Assembly (NCBI GenBank): GCA_011046365.1
Contig: DSAS01000060.1
Span: 1-45,373, forward strand
Reading direction: 5' to 3'
DNA from: Fidelibacterota bacterium
GTDB lineage: Bacteria; Fidelibacterota; UBA2242
DNA: 45,373 nt
The position numbers and the translations under genes were made by a program. The notes under the pieces were generated by a model that saw only the letters and a program-made list of their open reading frames with translations, ran no database searches and was not told the origin of the DNA. How positions within the stretch are numbered: the first letter of the stretch is position 1; each line of letters begins with the position of its first letter. This document shows, one piece after another, positions 36,268 through 45,373 of this stretch.

Positions 36268-36893
36268 AACAGTCTATCCTTATCGGCATTGCCGGCGGTA
36301 CCGGGTCCGGGAAAACCTCCATGGCGAAAAACATCGTGCGCGATTTCAATCCCGATCAGGTGGTTATCATCGAACAGGATTCCTACTATTTCGATCTGAA
36401 AGACATTCCGCTGGACGCACGCCATCATCACAATTTCGACCACCCTGAGGCGTATGATTTCGAGCTGATGAAACAGCAGATTCGCAACCTGATTGACGGT
36501 AAGACTGTCGAAATCCCGGTTTACGATTACAAAACCCACACCCGCAGCAACGAAGTTCACCGTGTCACCGGTCATAAAATTATCGTTCTCGAAGGTATCA
36601 TGGTGCTGTTTGACCCCGAACTGCGCGATTTGATGGATATCAAAATTTACATTCAAACGGCTCCGGATATCCGCTTTATCCGGCGAATGACGCGGGACCT
36701 CAAATATCGGGGACGTACCGTGGATTCGGTCATCAACCAGTATCTGGACACCGTCCGTCCGATGCACGAACAGTTCATTGAGCCCACCAAGCAATACGCC
36801 GATATCATCATTCCGGAGGGCGGGCACAACTCCGTCGTGGTTGATCTGTTTAAAACCAAAGTAACCTCACTATTAAAACAGCTGGCAAAATGA
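36264..36893 (+). CDS. udk: Uridine kinase
   Basis: GIAGGTGSGKTSMAKNI, DSYYFDL, NFDHPEAYDFELM, EGIMVLFDPELRDLMDIKIYIQTAPDIRFIRRMTRDLKYRGR. Confidence 0.95.
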   Translation: MKQSILIGIAGGTGSGKTSMAKNIVRDFNPDQVVIIEQDSYYFDLKDIPLDARHHHNFDHPEAYDFELMKQQIRNLIDGKTVEIPVYDYKTHTRSNEVHRVTGHKIIVLEGIMVLFDPELRDLMDIKIYIQTAPDIRFIRRMTRDLKYRGRTVDSVINQYLDTVRPMHEQFIEPTKQYADIIIPEGGHNSVVVDLFKTKVTSLLKQLAK

Positions 36894-36953
36894 CCGCTTT
36901 TTTGATAATATTAAACCGAAAAATATCACTCTACACACCAATTAGGAACCAAT

Positions 36954-37562
36954 ATGCACAGTCGTACCATGCGTAGTTCTCCAATGGGAATTGAGGAGGT
37001 TGTCGCCCTCACCGGGAAACCCTCCGGCTGGATCGAAGTCATCTGCGGCAGCATGTTCTCCGGTAAGACCGAAGAGCTGATCCGCCGTCTGCGGCGGGCA
37101 CAGATCGCCAGGCAAAAGGTGGCAATCTTCAAGCCGCTGATTGATATTCGTTACAGCGAAGATCACATTGTTTCGCACAACCAGCAGAAAATTCCCTCCG
37201 TCGCCGTGGAAAAGGCGGAAGATATCCTCGAACATGTGGGTGATGCCCAGGTACTGGGAGTTGACGAGGCACAGTTTTTCGACAACGCGCTGGTTGCTGT
37301 CTGTCGCCGGCTGGCAGAGTCGGGTCGCCGGGTCATCGTAGCGGGGCTGGATAAAGACTATCGGGGCGAACCTTTCGAACCGATCCCGCTTCTGCTTTGC
37401 GAAGCCGAATACATCACCAAAACCCTGGCAATCTGTATGAAATGCGGCAATCCTGCCAGTTACACACAGCGCATATCCAAATCCAGTGAACGGGTTCTGC
37501 TGGGCGCCACCGATACCTATGAAGCCCGCTGCCGCAACTGCTTTGAGCCGCCGGAAGAGTAA
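36954..37562 (+). CDS. tdk: Thymidine kinase
   Basis: [53 protein letters not shown]; zinc CMKCG/CRNC. Confidence 0.95.
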   Translation: MHSRTMRSSPMGIEEVVALTGKPSGWIEVICGSMFSGKTEELIRRLRRAQIARQKVAIFKPLIDIRYSEDHIVSHNQQKIPSVAVEKAEDILEHVGDAQVLGVDEAQFFDNALVAVCRRLAESGRRVIVAGLDKDYRGEPFEPIPLLLCEAEYITKTLAICMKCGNPASYTQRISKSSERVLLGATDTYEARCRNCFEPPEE

Positions 37563-37599
37563 ACCCCTTGAAACCGTAATAATATAAAAAGGACCCATT

Positions 37600-39234
37600 A
37601 TGCGCTTCGTCGGTGTTCTCGGAATCATAACGTTGCTCGGAATCGCCCTGCTGATGTCCAACAACCGGAAGAAGATTAATGCGCGGACAGTCCTCTGGGG
37701 CTTGCTGCTGCAGCTGCTTTTCGCCGGTATTATTCTGGGGGCTCCTCTGGTGTCCTATTGTGCTATGCTGTTTTTTATCGGCTTGATTGTTCTGTATCTG
37801 TTCAGAAATGAAATTAATGCCGGTTTTATCGGAAACAGTCCTTATCTCTCCGCAATTGTCATTAGTCTGTTCATGTTTATCGCCGGCGCTGTTTTCTTTT
37901 TGCTGAACCGGCTAAATGTACTTGGATGGCTGTGGTGGTTAATACTCATCGCTATCCTCCTCAAAGCTGTTTTCAAAATCCCCCGGTACCAACAATATCT
38001 GGTTGCCGCTCTGCTGACCTCCGGTTATGTCTGGATTGTCACTCATGGTTACACCGGACAGATCATCTTTTCGGCTATCAGCCACCGGGTGGAGAACTTT
38101 TTAGCGCTGGCTGATCTGGGTGCAGAATTCCTCTTCGGGAATTTAGCCGTTTCCAAATACTATTATCCAAACTCCGATTTCTGGCCAGGATTTGGTTACC
38201 TTTTCGGTTTTAAAGTGCTACCGGTGATCATATTTTTCGGAGCTTTCATGTCAATTCTGTATCATCTGGGCGTCATGCAGATCATCGTAAAATGGATGGC
38301 GCGTTTCATGCAGTGGACCATGGGTACCAGCGGCAGTGAAACGCTCTCCTGTTCCGCCAATATTTTCGTCGGACAAACCGAAGCGCCGTTGCTGATTCGC
38401 CCTTTTTTAAGCAGTATGACCATGTCGGAATTATTAACGATTATGGTTGGCGGCTTTGCCACAATAGCCGGCGGGGTTCTGGCGGGCTATATTGCCATGG
38501 GGGTCAGTGCGATTCACCTTATTTCAGCCAGCGTAATGTCGGCGCCGGCGGCGTTGGTGGTGGCAAAAATCATTTTCCCGGAAACCCAGCTCTCAAAAAC
38601 CTCCGGTGATGCCGAACTGCCCGCAGATATCATTAAAACCAACAACCTGCTGGATGCCGCCAGCACCGGTGCCACTGACGGGCTGAAACTGGCTGTTAAT
38701 GTCGGTGCCATGTTGATTGCCTTTATTGCGCTGATTGGGTTTGTGGATACCATTTTATCCTTTGCCGACCGGCTGATTGACGGCAGGCTGCTAGGCGGAA
38801 CACTTTATCACTACACCAACGCCAGCGCTCTGTCGCCTGTCAGTTGCGAATACACGGGAATTTTTCCCGGTAGCATGAAGACCCTTTTTGCCACCGTGCT
38901 GAGCCCGCTGGCTTGGTTGATGGGAGTATCCTGGCAGTACGCCGGTGAGGTAGGCAACCTGCTGGGTATCAAACTGGCGCTTAACGAATTTGTGGCGTAC
39001 GGCTCGCTGGCGGAGCTGATTCACAATCAGGTTATGGATGAAAAAGCTGTTGTGATTTCCACCTATGCGCTGTGCGGATTCGCTAATTTTGCGTCTGTCG
39101 GCATTCAGATTGGTGGGATCAGTGCACTGGCGCCGGAGAGACGTTCGGACCTCTCAAAAATCGCCCTGAAGGCGATGTTCGGCGGCGCTATTGCCAGCTG
39201 GTTGACCGCCTCCATTGCCGGAATATTGCTGTAA
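37600..39234 (+). CDS. Concentrative nucleoside transporter, NupC/CNT family, with internal membrane insertion
   Basis: MRFVGVLGIITLLGIALLMSNNRKKINARTVLWGLLLQ; GQTEAPLLIRPFL; ALCGFANFASVGIQIGG. Confidence 0.92.
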   Translation: MRFVGVLGIITLLGIALLMSNNRKKINARTVLWGLLLQLLFAGIILGAPLVSYCAMLFFIGLIVLYLFRNEINAGFIGNSPYLSAIVISLFMFIAGAVFFLLNRLNVLGWLWWLILIAILLKAVFKIPRYQQYLVAALLTSGYVWIVTHGYTGQIIFSAISHRVENFLALADLGAEFLFGNLAVSKYYYPNSDFWPGFGYLFGFKVLPVIIFFGAFMSILYHLGVMQIIVKWMARFMQWTMGTSGSETLSCSANIFVGQTEAPLLIRPFLSSMTMSELLTIMVGGFATIAGGVLAGYIAMGVSAIHLISASVMSAPAALVVAKIIFPETQLSKTSGDAELPADIIKTNNLLDAASTGATDGLKLAVNVGAMLIAFIALIGFVDTILSFADRLIDGRLLGGTLYHYTNASALSPVSCEYTGIFPGSMKTLFATVLSPLAWLMGVSWQYAGEVGNLLGIKLALNEFVAYGSLAELIHNQVMDEKAVVISTYALCGFANFASVGIQIGGISALAPERRSDLSKIALKAMFGGAIASWLTASIAGILL

Positions 39235-39248
39235 ATTATGAGGGAGTT

Positions 39249-39902
39249 ATGCACATGAAAATGATTCTGTTGGGCCCCCCGGGTGTCGGTAAGGGCACCC
39301 AGGCTCAGATTTTATCCAAAGAGTACGGGATTCCCCAGGTTTCTACCGGCGACATTTTGCGCTCGGCAATCCGGGCAGACTCTGAACTCGGTAAAAAAGC
39401 CAACCATTATATGTCCAAAGGAGAACTGGTTCCCGATGAGATCATGCTGGGATTGGTCCGGGATCGGCTGTTCGGCGACCATCCTCCGAAGGGATACATA
39501 CTTGACGGTTTTCCCCGTACCCTGGTTCAGGCTGAGGCGTTAAATCAACTGTTTACAGAAAACAAAACCCAACTGGATGCCGTCCTGCTGCTGGAAGCCG
39601 ATGAAGAGCTGATTCTCAAGCGGCTGTCTTCCCGCCGGGTCTGTCGGAATTGCCAGACTGTCTATAATCTGCTGACCCAGCCGCCCGCCGTGGAGGGTGT
39701 TTGCGATAAATGCGGCGGCGAACTGTACCAGCGCGAGGATGACAAAATCGAAACCATTAAAAACAGAATTTCAGTCTATAAACATCAAACCAAGCCACTC
39801 GTCAATTTTTATAAATCCATGAGATTATTAAAAACCGTTAATTCATCGGGAAGTCCGCAGGAGGTTCATCGAAAAATTATCAAACAACTGGAGGAAAAAT
39901 AA
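39249..39902 (+). CDS. adk: Adenylate kinase with Cys4 zinc lid
   Basis: MILLGPPGVGKGTQAQ, VSTGDILR, GYILDGFPRTLVQAE, lid CRNC...CDKC. Confidence 0.96.
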   Translation: MHMKMILLGPPGVGKGTQAQILSKEYGIPQVSTGDILRSAIRADSELGKKANHYMSKGELVPDEIMLGLVRDRLFGDHPPKGYILDGFPRTLVQAEALNQLFTENKTQLDAVLLLEADEELILKRLSSRRVCRNCQTVYNLLTQPPAVEGVCDKCGGELYQREDDKIETIKNRISVYKHQTKPLVNFYKSMRLLKTVNSSGSPQEVHRKIIKQLEEK

Positions 39903-39904
39903 CC

Positions 39905-40492
39905 GTGGTCACCATCGGCATTACCGGCGGTCTGGGCGCCGGAAAAAGCACCGCCTGTCAGCGCCTCAAAGAACGGGGCGCGATTATATTTGATGCAGAT
40001 GCGGTCGCCAAAGAAACTTTACAGGAACCCCAAATTCAAGAACAGTTAATTGATGAATTTGGTGCCGAGATTGTCAGGAACGGCATCGTCGTTGCCAGCC
40101 AATTAGCCCGCATCGCCTTTGTCAATGAAGAAAATCAATCCACCCTAAACAATATTGTCCATCCCTGCGTCATCGAACGGTTCGAAAAATTACGGGAAGA
40201 TTTAGGAGGTCGCGACGGCTTGCTGGTTATGGACGCACCCCTGATCTTTGAATCGGGTATTGACGGTCATCTCGATCACACCGTGCTAATCTATTCAACC
40301 ATGAAATTACGGATCGCTCGTGCCCTGCGGCGCGGCAATTTGACCCGCGAACAGATTTTGCAGAGAATGGCTTTACAGATGCCGGAAGAGGAGAAGCGGG
40401 AGCTGGCTGATTTCGTAGTGGAAAACAACGGCACTATCGAACATCTTTACGAAGAGATTGATAAACTCTACACTGAAATCATGGGCGAATAA
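39905..40492 (+). CDS. coaE: Dephospho-CoA kinase
   Basis: GTG start; GITGGLGAGKSTACQRLKERGAIIFDADAVAKE; MDAPLIFESG. Confidence 0.94.
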   Translation: MVTIGITGGLGAGKSTACQRLKERGAIIFDADAVAKETLQEPQIQEQLIDEFGAEIVRNGIVVASQLARIAFVNEENQSTLNNIVHPCVIERFEKLREDLGGRDGLLVMDAPLIFESGIDGHLDHTVLIYSTMKLRIARALRRGNLTREQILQRMALQMPEEEKRELADFVVENNGTIEHLYEEIDKLYTEIMGE

Positions 40493-40557
40493 ATACTCGC
40501 CGGTTCATTAGAATACCTTCTCAAATCAAAAAAGGCGTGAATTAACTGCGGTTTTTG

Positions 40558-40565
40558 TAAATTTG
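40558..40565 (+). promoter_or_regulatory. Bacteroidetes-type -7 box candidate 5 nt upstream of ATG 40571
   Basis: TAAATTTG matches TAnnTTTG; no SD-like sequence before the ATG; no -33 TTTG. Confidence 0.45.
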
Positions 40566-40570
40566 TGTCG

Positions 40571-43500
40571 ATGTTCTGCTATCGCTTAAATAAAATCCGC
40601 CTTTTACTCCGCTGCCTTGTTCTGTGGGCGATTTCGTCATTTTTAGCAGCAGCCGTACAGATTAGCCACTTAACCATTGAAGGCGAGTCGGATCCCCGCC
40701 AATGTCTGAACCACGCCCCGGTTTTCATATGGCAGCTCTCCGATTCCTCCCGGGATATGTCATCCCTTTTACAAATCTATTTCCTAAATGACGACGGCGA
40801 TTCGCTGATCTGGACCAGCGATACGCTGCCCTATCCGGGTAACCATTTCCAGTTTCGCAGCCTGGGTGCACTGCTTCCGGGTGCCAGCTACCGCTTTTCG
40901 ATTCAGATATTTTCCACCCAAGATTCTTCCCAGGCAGAAAAATCCTGTTTCTTTACCATGAATACACCACCAACAGTGCCCAAAATTGATTCAAAAACGG
41001 AATTGGCTGTCACCCGGACCAGCTTGAAGCTACCCGTCATCACCGCAACGGATCGGCAAATATCAGCCTCCGAAATTGCGTATCAAATTCAGGTCGCGAC
41101 GGATTCATTGCTTTCCGAGATTATCCTGGATACCATTTTCACTGGAACGGCAACGTTACAGGACCGGGTAACCCTTTGGTTGCCCATAGCGCTGCGGGAT
41201 AATTCGTTCGGCTATTACCGCATCCGGTCGCATGACGGTGTCGAGTTTTCGGACTGGAGCAATCTCCAGATCTTCCTTGTAAATTACCAAAATGACCCCC
41301 CGCAGAAATTTGACCTGTTATTCCCCGTCCACGGGGATACACTTGCAAACCAACCGCTGCTTGCCTGGCAAGCGGCTTATGATCCCGATGTTCAATTTGG
41401 TCGGGACAGCCTCTCTTATATCGTTGAATACTCAACCGACTCATCGTTTCGCTATTATACAAATAAAATCACCGTTGGCGGTCATCAGACGGAATATCCG
41501 CTGGAAAGCGTCATTAACCACGAGACCTATTACTGGCGAGTCTATGCGGTAGACCGGGAAGGTGCGGTGCAGCGCAGCCGTCAACAGGGCTGTTTTACCC
41601 TGAATACCGGCAACCGGTTTCCGGCGGTTCCCAAAATCCTGGCGCCGCTGGACAAACAGGTCTTGACACCCAATCAATATATCCTTTGGCAATTTGTGGA
41701 CGATCCCGATAAGGCGGACCGTCTTTCCTTTACCCTTATTATTCTTGACCATATTACCAAATACCTGGTGTATCAGGAATACATCTCCGACTCGCTGGTT
41801 ATCGCCTCCCGCTTCGGTCTAGCCGAGGATTTCAGTATCGGGTATAACAATATCGCCCAATATCAGCTCCGGCGGGTTGACTTGAAGAAGCTTTCGGACG
41901 GTCACTATTACGATGTTCAAATCGCGGTCAGTGACAACTGGGGTGGCTATGTTGCCACCGCCGGTGAGGAGGCGGTCTTTCAATACGACGACAATATCAA
42001 TACCGCGCCGGGTCCGCCCCAAACAGGATTTTCACCCAGTGGGACGATTGTAAAAAAACTGCGCCCGGTTTTCAGCTGGGACCCCGCCATTGACAAGGAT
42101 GTTAACGACCGGCTAAAATACCGGGTTCAGATCAGTCGTGACTCCACATTTTCCAACACCCGCTACATTATCCAGGAAAGCCGTTACGACCAGACGCACA
42201 TTCGGCTGAGAAGCACACTGCTCGAAAACACTACCTACTTCTGGCGGGTACGGGCAATTGACCTGGAGGAAGCAATGTCACCCTGGTCACCGGTAAACTC
42301 TTTTACAGTCAATCAATACAACGAAGCACCCGGTCGTGCCGTGCCGCTAGTGTCGCCGCCAGACCTAACTGAAATAGCCGATTCCGGTCTGATCCAGTGG
42401 CTGCCGGTTTTCGATCCCGATCCTGGTGACTCAGTAAGCTATTTAATTGAAATCAGCGAAAGGAACAGCTTCTATAATCCACTGATTCGTTCCCGGTTGA
42501 ATCTCCCTCCGCACCCGGCGGATTTCTGTCCGGCAGACACTCTTGCAGTCAGACTTTTATCCATTGATGCTGCTACCACCAAACTCAACGATAATCAGAT
42601 CTATTACTGGCGTGTTCTGGCTTATGATAAGTTCAACGTCCGCGGACCGGCGCCTGACACGCCAATCCGCTTTATCTACAACCCCATAAATGATCCACCC
42701 TTCAGCGTCACCCACGGGTTCCGCCCCGCCAATGGTGAAATTATTAAAAGCCGCTCACCGGTATTAACCTGGAATGCCGCCAGCGATCCCGACTTTTCAG
42801 ACCTGCAGTTTAAGCTTTCCTATAAAATCCAAATCTCTCCGGATGCCCTGTTTCAGGAATCCAACTGTACGGAATATCGCACCGATCCTGGTGATACCGT
42901 ATGTTTCATCAGCCATCCGCTGGAGGAAAATCAAAAATATTTTTACCGTATTCAAACTCTGGACCCCCATGGTGCAGCTTCCAACTGGTCAACGATAAAT
43001 TCCTTTATCACAAACGAGATTCCCGAGGCACCTTTTCCCGTTACCGCCGGCTTTATTCCGAAAGATTCGGTTATTGTTGACACCCATGAACCGCTGGTCA
43101 CATGGCTGCCGGCTTCCGATCCGGACCCCGGGCAGTATCAACGCGACCTTCACTATATAGTCCGTTACTTTTTAACTACAAAACCCGGAAAACATTTTTA
43201 TGCCTATACTGAAAAGGGGGTCCCCAGCGTCCAGCTGGGCTATCTCAATGAGGATGTCTGGTATGGCTATCAGGTCGCGGCGATTGATCCCGACGGCATG
43301 CAAAGTGAATGGTCGAAAATACACTATTTCGGCGTAAATGCCTACCCGGAATTCCCCGCTGAATTTCAGCTGCTTTCCCCTAAATTTTATGAAGATTCGG
43401 TGCTTACAGACGCCACTTTCCGATGGCAAGCCAGCCGGGACTACGATCTCGGCGACAAGGTTCAGTACACCTTCTACTATTCCACTGATAGCACCTTTTC

Positions 43501-43987
43501 AGCCAACGGCTTCGAGGCTATTATCGAATCTGCAGACACGGTGTTTGTCGAGTTCCAGCCCGCCGTTCCGCTGGAACGGGAAAAGAAATATTTCTGGAAA
43601 GTCGTCGCGACTGATAACAGCGGCAATCAGACCTGGGGCTCGAATAGTGCTGAATACCCCTTTATCTTTACAACCATCGGATACAGAAGAATTAACGACC
43701 AGCTACCAAAACAGTTCATGTTGTATCAAAACTATCCGAATCCTTTCAACCAACTGACAAAATTTAAATATGTGGTTTCCGAGCTGGGTCCCGTGGAAGT
43801 TACGATTTACGATATCCTGGGTAAACGAATCTGCACCCTGGCAAATGGTCAGCACCAGCCGGGCATTTATGAGGTCGTCTGGGACGGAACAGACAACAGC
43901 GGCGTTGCCGTGCCGGGCGGCATGTATCTCTGCCACATGCAAGCCCGCAACTTCAATTCACATAAAAAAGTCTTATTGATGAAATAA
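40571..43987 (+). CDS. Large exported multi-domain Fn3-like protein with C-terminal type IX (FlgD-like) sorting domain
   Basis: Repeated modules (SDPD, YRVQISRDSTF, TYFWRVRAID, WSPVNSF) and C-terminal FMLYQNYPNPFNQLTKFKYVVSELGPVEVTIYDILGKRICTL...VPGGMYLCHMQ...KKVLLMK. ORF-track GTG start 40565; ATG 40571 preferred. Confidence 0.88.
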   Translation: MFCYRLNKIRLLLRCLVLWAISSFLAAAVQISHLTIEGESDPRQCLNHAPVFIWQLSDSSRDMSSLLQIYFLNDDGDSLIWTSDTLPYPGNHFQFRSLGALLPGASYRFSIQIFSTQDSSQAEKSCFFTMNTPPTVPKIDSKTELAVTRTSLKLPVITATDRQISASEIAYQIQVATDSLLSEIILDTIFTGTATLQDRVTLWLPIALRDNSFGYYRIRSHDGVEFSDWSNLQIFLVNYQNDPPQKFDLLFPVHGDTLANQPLLAWQAAYDPDVQFGRDSLSYIVEYSTDSSFRYYTNKITVGGHQTEYPLESVINHETYYWRVYAVDREGAVQRSRQQGCFTLNTGNRFPAVPKILAPLDKQVLTPNQYILWQFVDDPDKADRLSFTLIILDHITKYLVYQEYISDSLVIASRFGLAEDFSIGYNNIAQYQLRRVDLKKLSDGHYYDVQIAVSDNWGGYVATAGEEAVFQYDDNINTAPGPPQTGFSPSGTIVKKLRPVFSWDPAIDKDVNDRLKYRVQISRDSTFSNTRYIIQESRYDQTHIRLRSTLLENTTYFWRVRAIDLEEAMSPWSPVNSFTVNQYNEAPGRAVPLVSPPDLTEIADSGLIQWLPVFDPDPGDSVSYLIEISERNSFYNPLIRSRLNLPPHPADFCPADTLAVRLLSIDAATTKLNDNQIYYWRVLAYDKFNVRGPAPDTPIRFIYNPINDPPFSVTHGFRPANGEIIKSRSPVLTWNAASDPDFSDLQFKLSYKIQISPDALFQESNCTEYRTDPGDTVCFISHPLEENQKYFYRIQTLDPHGAASNWSTINSFITNEIPEAPFPVTAGFIPKDSVIVDTHEPLVTWLPASDPDPGQYQRDLHYIVRYFLTTKPGKHFYAYTEKGVPSVQLGYLNEDVWYGYQVAAIDPDGMQSEWSKIHYFGVNAYPEFPAEFQLLSPKFYEDSVLTDATFRWQASRDYDLGDKVQYTFYYSTDSTFSANGFEAIIESADTVFVEFQPAVPLEREKKYFWKVVATDNSGNQTWGSNSAEYPFIFTTIGYRRINDQLPKQFMLYQNYPNPFNQLTKFKYVVSELGPVEVTIYDILGKRICTLANGQHQPGIYEVVWDGTDNSGVAVPGGMYLCHMQARNFNSHKKVLLMK

Positions 43988-43990
43988 TGT

Positions 43991-44431
43991 TTAGCGTCCC
44001 GTGTCCGACATGTTTTCTAAAAATTTGATGTATTTGGAAGGCAATGACCAGTAGTAAGCCTGCTCGAGAACAATTTCGAGCAGCCCCCGGTTAAACGTCG
44101 GGTTGTCACCAACTTCCGTTATATACAGAAAAGCCGCCGCCTTGCGACCATCCAGAAGGCTTGTTTCTCGGGTAATCTTATCAAACCGACCCAGTGTTTC
44201 GACCTCCTTTTGATCCAGTAAATGAATATCACGCGTTGACAGACACCAGACAATTCCCCAGACCGAGGATAATTCATCCTGTATAATCGTCAATTTTCCC
44301 TGAGAATTAAACACCAGACGATAGCCCCGGAGTTCAGCCACCCCTTCAAAAGACACCCCCGGACAAATTCCCCGGATTATATCTTCGTTCATATTATCGG
44401 CATAGGCGAAATAGAGCCGAGAATCAATCAT
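43991..44431 (-). CDS. Gamma-glutamylcyclotransferase-like protein, divergent binding loop
   Basis: YFAYADNMNEDIIRGICPGVSFEGVAELRGYRLVFN resembles YFAYGSNM...GGCT; VWGIVWCLSTRDIHLLDQKE. Confidence 0.75.
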   Translation of the reverse strand: MIDSRLYFAYADNMNEDIIRGICPGVSFEGVAELRGYRLVFNSQGKLTIIQDELSSVWGIVWCLSTRDIHLLDQKEVETLGRFDKITRETSLLDGRKAAAFLYITEVGDNPTFNRGLLEIVLEQAYYWSLPSKYIKFLENMSDTGR

Positions 44432-44578
44432 ATCCCTTTCTCCCAGAATTAACCCCTTTCAAATTGCCTTTAAAAATATTAACAGAAGTCCTCTAAAAGC
44501 AAGTGTAATATTAAAAATATGATTTTATCCCGGTTAGATTCCCCCTAACTATATTATTTTTATTGATTTGTCTTTAAT

Positions 44579-45373
44579 TTAAAGAAAAGCCAGCCGGGCG
44601 AAAAAATGTCTGAGCGGCGAGTCTGGCTGATCAATGACCTTCATGCCCCGCAGCAACCGGCGCTTTATATATAATTCATTTACCGCTTCGGCAACATACT
44701 CCAGATGTCCCCCGGTATAAACTCTCCGCGGTAGTGCCAATCTGACCAAATCTAGGTCCGGATATTTTAACGCACCGGTGCGAGGGTCTTTTTGAGCAAA
44801 CATAAAACTACCAACCTCCACCGCTCGGATGCCGGCTTCAAGATAAAGGTTTACAACCAGCGACTGTCCGGGAAATTCCGCCCTGGGAATATGTGGCAGA
44901 AATTTCAGGGAATCAATGTAAACAGCATGACCACCAGTCGGCTTCAGGATCGGGATACCGCGCTCTTCCAACAATTGTCCCAGATAACGTACCTGCCCGA
45001 TGCGGTAAGCCAGATAATCTTCGTCCTGAACCTCAATCAGCCCGCGGGCAATCGCCTCGAGATCACGCCCAGCCAGCCCACCATACGTCAGGAATCCCTC
45101 GATCTGAATCAGTTTCTCTCTTAACGGTATCAACAGCCTGGAGTCATTAAACGCAATAAAGCCGCCCATATTGACAATAGCATCTTTCTTGGCGCTCATG
45201 GTGCAACCGTCGGCATAGGAAAAAATCTCTTTGATTATATCGGCAATCAGTTGGTCAGCATAGCCGCTTTCCCGCAGCTTGATGAAATAGGCGTTCTCGG
45301 CAAAACGACAGGCATCGAGAAACAGTGGTATACCATAACGGTCGCACAGATTCCGAACCTGACGCAGATTTTC
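44579..45373 (-). CDS. Tryptophanase / tyrosine phenol-lyase family beta-eliminating lyase, partial at window edge
   Basis: Reading continues beyond the ORF-track Met to the window end: PLFLDACRFAENAYFIKLRE...FSYADGCTMSAKKDAIVNMGGFIA...LALPRRVYTGGHLEYVAEAV; active-site Lys in SAKKD. Confidence 0.88.
   Translation of the reverse strand, partial: ENLRQVRNLCDRYGIPLFLDACRFAENAYFIKLRESGYADQLIADIIKEIFSYADGCTMSAKKDAIVNMGGFIAFNDSRLLIPLREKLIQIEGFLTYGGLAGRDLEAIARGLIEVQDEDYLAYRIGQVRYLGQLLEERGIPILKPTGGHAVYIDSLKFLPHIPRAEFPGQSLVVNLYLEAGIRAVEVGSFMFAQKDPRTGALKYPDLDLVRLALPRRVYTGGHLEYVAEAVNELYIKRRLLRGMKVIDQPDSPLRHFFARLAFL

Noticed and set aside
36186-36827. 213-aa minus-strand ORF
   Set aside because: Antisense to cdd/udk, both strongly supported.
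44533-44549. Short hairpin GTTAG-ATTCCCC-CTAAC downstream of the lyase gene
   Set aside because: Only 5 bp and AT-rich with no clear T-run on the relevant strand.
1-45373. Mobile elements, prophage, CRISPR, restriction or toxin-antitoxin defence modules
   Set aside because: No transposase, integrase, repeat array, nuclease or toxin signatures seen in any of the major ORFs.

Overview
This 45.4 kb window is a gene-dense bacterial chromosome segment, mostly housekeeping and metabolic genes. I saw no CRISPR array, IS element, phage module or long nucleotide repeat. A C-terminal type IX secretion-like sorting domain (YQNYPNPFNP type) and several TAnnTTTG / TTTG-N20 promoter-like elements suggest an FCB-superphylum-like lineage, but taxonomy cannot be proven from sequence alone. 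Main blocks: (1) PAS-histidine kinase-receiver gene in an operon with a peptide/nickel-type ABC transporter; (2) Na/Pi cotransporter, PhoU-like protein, ProRS, RecO, rhomboid; (3) minus-strand threonine-degradation operon tdh-acpS-kbl; (4) minus-strand run of a YchF-like GTPase, a membrane protein, an AroQ-fold protein lacking most catalytic residues, and a five-repeat propeller-transglutaminase; (5) CDP-alcohol phosphotransferase, NAD epimerase and PAP2 cluster; (6) tandem CNNM/CorC paralogs; (7) 5'-nucleotidase lipoprotein and a tRNA-His/tRNA-Glu cassette with promoter and terminator; (8) glgC, pcm, GGDEF protein, M23 peptidase; (9) pyrimidine salvage operon rhomboid-cdd-udk-tdk-nupC; (10) adk, coaE, large Fn3-like secreted protein, GGCT-like protein and a truncated tryptophanase/TPL. 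The items most worth follow-up are the catalytically stripped AroQ-like protein co-transcribed with the propeller-transglutaminase, near-leaderless genes with Bacteroidetes-type -7 boxes, a likely ATT start codon, an inserted membrane segment in the NupC homolog, and a 53-bp tail-to-tail gene overlap. No complete novel system can be demonstrated here without database or experimental work.
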